In this document: one piece after another, positions 19,397-25,524 of the stretch
How the letters are laid out: every line of letters begins with the position of its first letter
Position numbering within the stretch: position 1 is the first letter of the stretch
Origin: a virus
Reading direction: 5' to 3' (one strand)
Virus record (IMG/VR): IMGVR_UViG_3300017781_000113
Location: 1-25,524 of that record
DNA: 25,524 bases
The notes under the pieces: model-generated
What the model was told of the DNA's origin: nothing
Database searches by the model: none
The model's input: the letters and a program-made list of their open reading frames with translations, nothing else
Translations under genes and position numbers: made by a program

Positions 19397-19774
19397 ATGT
19401 CTAACGATTATGAAATATATGAAGGTATGAATCTTTCAGATCTCTTTAAGAAGATCGATAACAATACCAAAAGAAACAAAGTACAGATAGAGAGTTTAAT
19501 ACAAGAGCTCATGGTGTTTATAAAAGATCCCAATACTGCAATTCAATTGTTTCCTATGATCAGTGATTTTACAGAAGCTAATATAAGAAATGATGAGCTT
19601 CTAGTAAAGCTCGCCGCAGTTGTGCAACGCGTTATGTCTGTTGAAGGCAAGTCTGATTCTACAGAATTTGGTCTTTCTGATGAAGAGAAGAAGGGTATTC
19701 TAGACAGAATAAGCAAAGCGACAGAAACAATACAAAATGAGGTAGATGATATAAACCTACAAATACAGGAGTAG
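19397..19774 (+). CDS. Hypothetical structural-block protein
   Basis: A 125-residue, largely helical protein (LSDLFKKIDNNTKRNKVQIE, VKLAAVVQRVMS, DRISKATETIQNEVDD). It is the first gene after the late promoter-like motif and lies three bases before the gp5-like gene. Its place suggests a virion or assembly protein, perhaps a small baseplate chaperone, but no family is recognised. AAGG precedes the ATG at normal distance. Confidence 0.6.
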   Translation: MSNDYEIYEGMNLSDLFKKIDNNTKRNKVQIESLIQELMVFIKDPNTAIQLFPMISDFTEANIRNDELLVKLAAVVQRVMSVEGKSDSTEFGLSDEEKKGILDRISKATETIQNEVDDINLQIQE

Positions 19775-19777
19775 TAA

Positions 19778-20986
19778 ATGTCTAGTAATACTGTCGAACG
19801 TTACGGCGGAATCTGGATAGATAAAGTCAATAAACTCAATCCTGTGGAATTCTCCGATGATCTTGTTACCGAGAAGCGTGCAAGAGATATTGGTTTAGAC
19901 CTAGTTGATAAACTAAAGACTGCATCAATTCAAATCATTTCAGCTGAGGTGACAGGTGTAATATACAACGAGAAAGATGTCGAGAAAAATGCAGGCGTCA
20001 ATGATCGTCATATCGGGTGTATTCAAGTACAATGCTATCCAGGGTTTGATCTACCGACTGATTGGATTTATCCGTTAGAAGCTAACATTAAAAAATATCC
20101 CGTTTACGGTGAGATGGTTGCAATCATATGTTTAGGAGACATCGCATATTATTTCAATCCTATCAATGTAAGAAGATCATCTAATCATAATTCAGTAGTC
20201 GGCGCAACAGATGTTGGTGGTAAAAGACGTAAACACGACAGTAAAGATTATAAAGAAAAATTAAAGGGATTTAAGCCTGAGCCAACAAGACCTACAAGAC
20301 AGATTGCTGGAGATATTGTACTAGATGGTAGAGAGAGACAATCAATAAAATTAGGTAAAAACGATAATGTAGAGGCGAAGTCCGGACCAATAATAAAATT
20401 AAGAATAGCAAATACCGATACTGATGATGAAAAGATAGACACACCAAAGCCAGAAAATATTGTAAATGATGCAGGATCAATTTATATTTTAGAAAAAGAA
20501 GAAATTAGACTAACTCCTGCAAGGAATGTAAACAGTGAAATAACACCATCGACACACACTGGTAAACAAATATTAATAGACTCTGATAAATTAGTTTTCA
20601 ATACAAAAGAAGGCAACAACAATAATGTAGGAATATATTCTGGATATAATTTAAATTTAATATCTAAAAATGATTCTCATATTATAGGTAAAAGAGTTTA
20701 TGTTGGTGCAGAACCAGAAGCTGTAGGCGTTCAGCCAGTTGTTTTAGGTGATGCACTAGTTGACCTACTATTTTATATGGCACAAGCTTTAGAATCTGCA
20801 GGAACTGATTTACAGTCTGGAACAGGAATAAGTCCGTTGGCAGGTGCGCCTAGTATTGATCCTCTAAAACAAAAGGCTGGTGCTTCAATGAGTTCTTTGT
20901 TCGGATCAGGAGGAAAATTTAGTAAACAAAATTTAAAAGAAGCTTTATTAAGCAAACACGTTTATGTGTCTAAACAAGGGAAATAA
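19778..20986 (+). CDS. 5: Baseplate hub protein, gp5-like without a lysozyme domain
   Basis: A 402-residue protein. The N-terminal part (about 50-135: SAEVTGVIYNEKDV, HIGCIQVQCYPGF, KKYPVYGEMVAIICLG) matches the OB-fold of T4 gp5, which builds the centre of the baseplate. In T4 gp5 this is followed by a lysozyme domain and a C-terminal triple beta-helix needle. Here the middle is a low-complexity Lys/Pro linker (about 145-180) and no lysozyme motif is seen. The C-terminal half contains strand-rich segments (KQILIDSDKLVFNT, YSGYNLNLISKN, KRVYVGAEPE) compatible with a beta-helix. The loss of lysozyme is typical of marine relatives. Confidence 0.8.
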   Translation: MSSNTVERYGGIWIDKVNKLNPVEFSDDLVTEKRARDIGLDLVDKLKTASIQIISAEVTGVIYNEKDVEKNAGVNDRHIGCIQVQCYPGFDLPTDWIYPLEANIKKYPVYGEMVAIICLGDIAYYFNPINVRRSSNHNSVVGATDVGGKRRKHDSKDYKEKLKGFKPEPTRPTRQIAGDIVLDGRERQSIKLGKNDNVEAKSGPIIKLRIANTDTDDEKIDTPKPENIVNDAGSIYILEKEEIRLTPARNVNSEITPSTHTGKQILIDSDKLVFNTKEGNNNNVGIYSGYNLNLISKNDSHIIGKRVYVGAEPEAVGVQPVVLGDALVDLLFYMAQALESAGTDLQSGTGISPLAGAPSIDPLKQKAGASMSSLFGSGGKFSKQNLKEALLSKHVYVSKQGK

Positions 20987-22509
20987 TGTTAGATTGTAAT
21001 AATATAACTAGTCTTAGAAGGACACTTTCTGGTGGTGCAAAACTTCTTATGGGAGATCAAATATTAATTGGTTGCGCTGTAAAAGTTTCTAACAACTTCA
21101 TAAAAGAACCTATAACTGAAGAAGAAGAAAAACAAAACAAAGCTGTTGCTGAGATTTTTGATATTCCTCAAAATCAATTAGAAATGGATCCTCTTGTGAC
21201 AACACCAATTGGAACAAAATTAAATGCTCCTGAGCCGTTTTTTATAACTGAACCAGGTTGGGAAGTTTGTGAAGGATCAACTGTAGAAGTTATACATGCA
21301 GGTTATGGTGGTGAGGTTAGGCTTTTTGGAGCTGACGCTGATTTGTTACAAGGTGACTTAATTGTCAATGGTACAATTATTGGACCTGATGGCACTGTTT
21401 ATGAAGCACCGTTCACAATCCCAGGGCCGGGATTTAAAGTTGGGCCTGATGGTGCTGTAATATCACCTGCTGGTGGAGGTGAAGAAGACTACTGTAGTTT
21501 ACAAGAGCTAGCAGGAAATGTTAGGTCTGACACAAAAAGAGTAATAGATCTGGACATAGACTTTGACCTGGACTTAGACATTCCTGGTTTAGATATGACT
21601 TGGTGGGTTCCTATACAAGAAAAAATTAATGAAGTAACACAACTACAAACTAAACTTGTAGGAAAAGTACAAATGCTAGCAGACAAAGCAAAGTATGATC
21701 CAAAAGGAGATGTTTGTAAGTACAGACCAGAAGCACAAAAACTATTACAGCTTATAAGAGATATACAAAGAATATTATCACAAATAAGAAAAGTAGTACA
21801 AGCTGTAAGGACTGCTGTTAACACTGTAAAAAGAATTATAAGAATAATTGAAAGTATATTTATGGTTGGCAAGGCAGTCAAGCTAGCACTAGTATACATG
21901 ATGATAAAACAAATGGTTTTAGGTTTGGCACAAATGATAGATACACTTGCAAGATCAATATTAGACGCAAACAGAGTTTTGCCCACATTAATAGCAACAC
22001 TATCAGCAATGATACAGGCATGCGCTAATCAGAGAGGTTTGGAAGATGGCTTATCAAAAGAAGATTGTGAAGCATTAGGCGGCACTTGGATAGAAGGTAA
22101 GAGAAAAGGTGACATGGGTGATGGAAGTGCTGGTAGATATGGAGATGAGTTAGACGCAGAAGTTTCGAAACTAAATGATGATTTAGACCTATATTTAAAA
22201 CCAGGACTAGCTTTAAGTCCTGGAGATTTAATTACTGGTGGATGTGTAGAGTTTGAAAACCAAAAAGTATATGTTGGAGCTATTCCGCCAGAAGTTGAAC
22301 AAGAAGAAGATCACACATATCAAGTGGAATCTTTTGAAATACCAGGCGAAGGTTGGAAAGTTTGTAGTGAAGGAGCATCAGGTCAGTCTGAAAATGCTAC
22401 AATTTCTGAACAAGAAATGAGAGCAATACTTGATGCACAAATAGTTGATATATCTGCATGCTTGACAAGAATAGAAGATATTCAAGCAACTGCAGATTTT
22501 ATAGAGTAA
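20986..22509 (+). CDS. Virion structural protein with three GWxVC-type repeats
   Basis: A 507-residue protein of no named family, located between gp5 and gp25 and so probably in the baseplate or tail. Three similar segments lie at 83-97 (EPFFITEPGWEVCEG), 141-156 (APFTIPGPGFKVGPDG) and 449-463 (SFEIPGEGWKVCSEG). The third comes after a long helical part of about 250 residues (200-370) whose hydrophobic stretches (SIFMVGKAVKLALVYMMIK) could contact membrane or pack as a coil. The cysteines of repeats 1 and 3 are lost in repeat 2. A DLDIDFDLDLDIPG segment (about 186-199) precedes the helices. It starts within the gp5 stop (TAATG). Confidence 0.65.
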   Translation: MLDCNNITSLRRTLSGGAKLLMGDQILIGCAVKVSNNFIKEPITEEEEKQNKAVAEIFDIPQNQLEMDPLVTTPIGTKLNAPEPFFITEPGWEVCEGSTVEVIHAGYGGEVRLFGADADLLQGDLIVNGTIIGPDGTVYEAPFTIPGPGFKVGPDGAVISPAGGGEEDYCSLQELAGNVRSDTKRVIDLDIDFDLDLDIPGLDMTWWVPIQEKINEVTQLQTKLVGKVQMLADKAKYDPKGDVCKYRPEAQKLLQLIRDIQRILSQIRKVVQAVRTAVNTVKRIIRIIESIFMVGKAVKLALVYMMIKQMVLGLAQMIDTLARSILDANRVLPTLIATLSAMIQACANQRGLEDGLSKEDCEALGGTWIEGKRKGDMGDGSAGRYGDELDAEVSKLNDDLDLYLKPGLALSPGDLITGGCVEFENQKVYVGAIPPEVEQEEDHTYQVESFEIPGEGWKVCSEGASGQSENATISEQEMRAILDAQIVDISACLTRIEDIQATADFIE

Positions 22510-22526
22510 AAATAAAGGTAATAAAA

Positions 22527-22973
22527 ATGAAGTCAAATACAATAACAGCACTTAAAAAGATAATAAAGGAAACAGTTGAAAAAGAAGTAGCAAGACAAAT
22601 AAACATAGTTGTGAAAGAATTAGTTACTCCAACACAACCAGTAAATAGTCAAACTACAACACCTGAATTGGCAGCCTTAGAAAATACTGAGGCGAATATC
22701 CCTTCATATATGAAAGAGCCAAGAGAGGAAAGGCAACTTGCAAAAGATCCTGTATTGAATAAGATTTTAAATGAGACTCAAGGTGGAATTGGTCATGAGT
22801 CAATGCCAACTATGGGTGGTGGCGCATACACTTCAGATAGAATGGGAGAAATAGCAGGAGGTGTGCCAATGCAGCCAACTGCTGATACACCAGACTTTAT
22901 GAAGAAGGCAATGAGTGGACATTCAGCAAAAGTTGTTAAAGCTATAGAGGGTAAACATGGCACTAAGTCTTAA
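22527..22973 (+). CDS. Hypothetical structural-block protein
   Basis: A 148-residue protein. An N-terminal helix (SNTITALKKIIKETVEKEVA) is followed by a Pro/Gly/Met-rich, probably unfolded region (about 50-130, with TMGGGAYTSDRMG) and a short C-terminal helix. The frame is open upstream, but that part lies inside the previous gene; AAAGG before ATG 22527 decides the start. It overlaps the next gene by 17 bases. Its setting suggests a minor virion or assembly protein. Confidence 0.6.
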   Translation: MKSNTITALKKIIKETVEKEVARQINIVVKELVTPTQPVNSQTTTPELAALENTEANIPSYMKEPREERQLAKDPVLNKILNETQGGIGHESMPTMGGGAYTSDRMGEIAGGVPMQPTADTPDFMKKAMSGHSAKVVKAIEGKHGTKS

Positions 22974-23406
22974 AAGATTAATTTTTAATTTAGCCAATAT
23001 AAAGCACGAGCATACAAATCAGAATAAATTTCTGAAGACTAAGGCTAAAATAAAAGAAATGCGTAGTAATATTAAAGAAGCAACAAAAGATGCAAAAGCT
23101 ATACATGATTATGTTGAGAAAGCTGAAGTTTCATTTGGGAGTGGTGGTGGACCACCTATTTTAGAGAAAAAATCATTTGTCTTTATGGCAGACTATGTTG
23201 CAAGACTTCAACAGACACCTAATCTAATAGAAAGAGATAATTTAGTTAAACAAATGAAAAATGATTTAGAGTTAGGGTTGTCAACTTCTTCAGCTGGAAG
23301 ATATTTAACTACACGGGGTAGGTCTCGTGAGTTAAGAGGAAAGTTTAGAGAACTTAGCGGTGATCTTTTAAAAGCATTATTAAACCCTAAAGGAAGATTA
23401 AAATAA
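22957..23406 (+). CDS. Hypothetical structural-block protein
   Basis: A 149-residue basic protein, predicted almost all helical (RLIFNLANIKHEHTNQNKF, NIKEATKDAKAIHDYVEKAE, RSRELRGKFRELSGDLLKAL). A Gly-rich linker (SFGSGGGPPIL) sits in the middle. GAGGGT lies before the ATG. It ends at the gp25 start (TAATG). Conserved position between gp5 and gp25 suggests a tail or baseplate component; no family is recognised. Confidence 0.6.
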   Translation: MALSLKRLIFNLANIKHEHTNQNKFLKTKAKIKEMRSNIKEATKDAKAIHDYVEKAEVSFGSGGGPPILEKKSFVFMADYVARLQQTPNLIERDNLVKQMKNDLELGLSTSSAGRYLTTRGRSRELRGKFRELSGDLLKALLNPKGRLK

Positions 23407-23843
23407 TGGCACTAGAAAATCCAAGAAACGCAGCTGTAAGAACACGTGATAAAGATCCGGATACATTTATCGGTGTATCTCTTCCATTTTCTCGCGGCAA
23501 GAACGGTTGGTTTAGATCTACAAAAAGTTTAAGTGACCAAACAAAATCAAATTTAAAGAATTTATTATTAACTGTAAAGGGTGAAAGAGTTAATCAGCCT
23601 GAATTAGGGTGTGATTTATTTAATGTTTTATTCGAACCGATGGATGACTCGTTAAGTGTAAAAATAGACACATCAATTAGAGAGGCAGTCACAAAATGGT
23701 TGCCGCACGTAATAATAAAAAATATAAGTGTAGACCTTAGAGAGAATGAAAATCTTGTAAACGTTAGTTTAACATTTTCTACATCCGTAGATCCCGGAGC
23801 AACAGATTCTATTACACTAAATTTAGCTAGAGCCGGAGAATAA
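23406..23843 (+). CDS. 25: Baseplate wedge protein gp25
   Basis: A 145-residue protein of the gp25/GPW family, a small wedge component that also occurs in contractile injection systems. The core KNLLLTVKGERVNQPELG, then DLFNVLFEPMDD and the strand-helix end (EAVTKWLPHVIIKNISVDL) are the family landmarks. Length is near T4 gp25 (132 residues). It is the usual neighbour of gp6, which follows after one base. Confidence 0.93.
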   Translation: MALENPRNAAVRTRDKDPDTFIGVSLPFSRGKNGWFRSTKSLSDQTKSNLKNLLLTVKGERVNQPELGCDLFNVLFEPMDDSLSVKIDTSIREAVTKWLPHVIIKNISVDLRENENLVNVSLTFSTSVDPGATDSITLNLARAGE

Positions 23844-23844
23844 A

Positions 23845-25524
23845 ATGGCTATCGATCAACAAAGACCAAAAGATATTAATTTTCTAAACAAAGATTTTAC
23901 AGGATTACGAAGTGATCTTATTGAGTATGCTAAAACATACTTTCCTGCATCATACTCAGACTTTAATGAAACTAGTCCTGGAATGATGTTTATCGAAATG
24001 GCTGCTTATGTAGGTGACATACTTTCATTTTATATCGATGAACAATTTCGTGAATCTTTATTGGCTTATGCAGAAGAAAGAAAAACTGTCTTCGATATAG
24101 CACAATCATACGGATATAGACCAAAAATTTCTACACCTTCAAATGTTACAGTTGATTTCTTTCAAACAGTACCAGCTACAGGAACTGGTGATACAGTAGT
24201 ACCAGACTTTAGATACGGTCACAGAATCAAAGAAGGAACTGTCATAGCTTCAGACCAATATAGTAAAACATTTAGAACAGTTAGTGAAGTTGATTTTAGT
24301 ACATCAGGCTCATTGGACCCTGTTGTTGTGGAACCTTATGAAATTGACGGAACAATAACAAAATATCTCTTAAAGAAACAAGCAAGAGCTGTTAGCGGTG
24401 AAGTTATAACAGAAACTTTTACATTCGGTTCAGCTAAAGCTTATGATATGGTCACGCTGGCAAATAAAAATGTATTAGAAATAATATCTGTAACTGATGG
24501 CGGTGCTAGTAAGTGGTATCAAGTTGAGTCACTTGCACAAGATTTAGTTTATCAAGAAGTTAGAAATGATGCTGAATTCGATCCTAATTTGGCAGCTTTT
24601 AATGACACTACACCTTACATGATTAAATTGTTAAGGACAAAAAAGAGATATAAGTCTTACATAAAATCAGATGGATCATATCAGCTAAGATTCGGATCAG
24701 GAACTGCAACAGAAAATGATGAAGAAGTGATACCTAATCCTTCAACAGTCGGAAATTCAAATGTTAATTCTGACTTTTTAAATTCTAATTCTGCATTAGA
24801 TCCTGCTAACTTTTTGGAGACAGCTGTTTATGGTGTTGCACCAGCAAACACGACACTTACAATAAAGTATTCTGTTGGTGGTGGCGTTGATGATAATGTT
24901 CCTTCAAACAGTATTAATTCTTTAAGGAGCATAACTTCAGAAATAAACAATACAGGATTAGACGCTACCTTGGTAGAAGAATCACAAGCATCAATATCTG
25001 TTAACAATCCTGGACCTGCTACAGGCGGAAAAGGTTCAGAAACAATAGATGAAATAAAAGAAAATGTAAAACAGTTTTTTCAAGCTCAATCAAGAGCAGT
25101 AACAAAACAAGATTATATTACAAGAATTTATAGCTTACCTGCAAAATATGGTAATGTTGCAAAAGTTTACATCACACAAGATGATCAATTAAATTCAGGT
25201 GAAGGTGTAATACAAGGTGATGTTATTACGCCAGAAACTTTACAGACAGAATTTATTGACAAAGGCGAATCATTGAAAGTTTCTGATTTAGAAGTTAGAG
25301 TCCCTAATCCTATGGCATTAAACTTTTATGTTTTAGGGTATGATAACAACAAAAAACTTGTAAACGTAAATCAAGCGACAAAAAGAAATTTAAAAACTTA
25401 TATGGGACAGTACAGAATATTAACTGATGCTATAAACTTAAAAAATGCTTATGTGATTAATATAGGTGTTAGATTCACAATATACGCAAAAAGAGGATAT
25501 AACAAAGAAGAAGTAATTTTTAAA
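23845..25524 (+). CDS. 6: Baseplate wedge protein gp6, 3' end beyond the window
   Basis: An open frame of 560 codons running off the window without a stop; T4 gp6 has 660 residues, so most of the gene is present. The N-terminus (DINFLNKDFTGLRSDLIEYA, DFNETSPGMMFIEMAAYVGD, LSFYIDEQFRESLL) is the gp6/BplB-type N-terminal helical region that forms the inner baseplate ring by dimer contacts. A segment around AKTYFPASYSDFNE is typical. The rest is strand-rich. CGGAGAATAAA gives a ribosome-binding site before the ATG. It is expressed with gp25. Confidence 0.92.
   Translation, partial: MAIDQQRPKDINFLNKDFTGLRSDLIEYAKTYFPASYSDFNETSPGMMFIEMAAYVGDILSFYIDEQFRESLLAYAEERKTVFDIAQSYGYRPKISTPSNVTVDFFQTVPATGTGDTVVPDFRYGHRIKEGTVIASDQYSKTFRTVSEVDFSTSGSLDPVVVEPYEIDGTITKYLLKKQARAVSGEVITETFTFGSAKAYDMVTLANKNVLEIISVTDGGASKWYQVESLAQDLVYQEVRNDAEFDPNLAAFNDTTPYMIKLLRTKKRYKSYIKSDGSYQLRFGSGTATENDEEVIPNPSTVGNSNVNSDFLNSNSALDPANFLETAVYGVAPANTTLTIKYSVGGGVDDNVPSNSINSLRSITSEINNTGLDATLVEESQASISVNNPGPATGGKGSETIDEIKENVKQFFQAQSRAVTKQDYITRIYSLPAKYGNVAKVYITQDDQLNSGEGVIQGDVITPETLQTEFIDKGESLKVSDLEVRVPNPMALNFYVLGYDNNKKLVNVNQATKRNLKTYMGQYRILTDAINLKNAYVINIGVRFTIYAKRGYNKEEVIFK

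Noticed and set aside
21489-21986. 165-codon minus-strand frame opposite the 507-residue protein
   Set aside because: The Ser/Ile/Cys-rich product is typical of the antisense of a Lys/Asp/Ala-rich helical region, and no genes in the window run on the minus strand.

Overview
The window is part of the genome of a T4-like contractile-tailed phage (myovirus). Its overall type matches marine relatives such as those of cyanobacteria and SAR11-like bacteria. Three things show this: the block gp5 - structural proteins - gp25 - gp6 at the right end, a gp55-type late sigma factor just before it, and typical passenger genes of marine T4-likes (Hsp20, peptide deformylase, a MoxR/CobS-like AAA+ ATPase, thioredoxin). 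All genes lie on the + strand, are tightly packed and often overlap by 1-17 bases. No tRNA, CRISPR, insertion sequence or photosynthesis gene was seen, so the host cannot be named. The longest non-coding stretch is only 231 bases (1498-1728), and it holds a terminator, a palindrome and a promoter.

Layout. (1) 1-2968 is GC-richer than the rest (sampled 60-base rows about 50-57% GC, against 17-25% in sampled rows further right). It carries the AAA+ ATPase, a GIY-YIG-like protein and four small unknowns. (2) 2969-9364 is AT-rich. It holds a two-part protein (CCGxGC..CPY zinc-knuckle-like N-terminus plus sulfotransferase-like domain), very acidic small proteins, and a DNA end-processing and repair group: a stand-alone T4 Pnkp-type 3'-phosphatase domain, an ATP-dependent DNA ligase, an MBD4-like HhH-GPD glycosylase and UV damage endonuclease UvdE, followed by a thioredoxin. 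(3) 8771-12570 is a run of envelope-type proteins (signal peptide, membrane helices, coiled coils) with an Hsp20 chaperone among them. (4) 12634-16324 has small unknown proteins and peptide deformylase. (5) 16412-19346 encodes a 3D-domain (double-psi barrel) protein, an HD phosphohydrolase, the late sigma factor and a methyltransferase. (6) 19397-25524 is the baseplate block: gp5-like hub, a 507-residue repeat protein, two small proteins, gp25 and gp6 (cut by the window edge).

Regulation. A gap-free element of about 43 bases starting AAGCCTTTACTTT occurs six times (261, 1670, 3759, 4488, 12575, 16347), each 59-88 bases before a start codon. Five copies are followed by the same ribosome-binding block, GAGGTTAC. 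It is the best candidate for the phage's early or middle promoter and divides the window into transcription units. The late block starts after a different AT-rich motif (CTAAATAAATATAATA at 19343).

The observations most worth following are the six-copy promoter with phased A-tracts, the extremely acidic first genes behind three copies (one with 30 acidic residues and a single arginine in 103), the phage MBD4-like glycosylase inside a repair operon, the two-domain 2969-3745 protein, and the three-repeat 507-residue baseplate-block protein. Function calls come from motif recognition by eye; no search was run.
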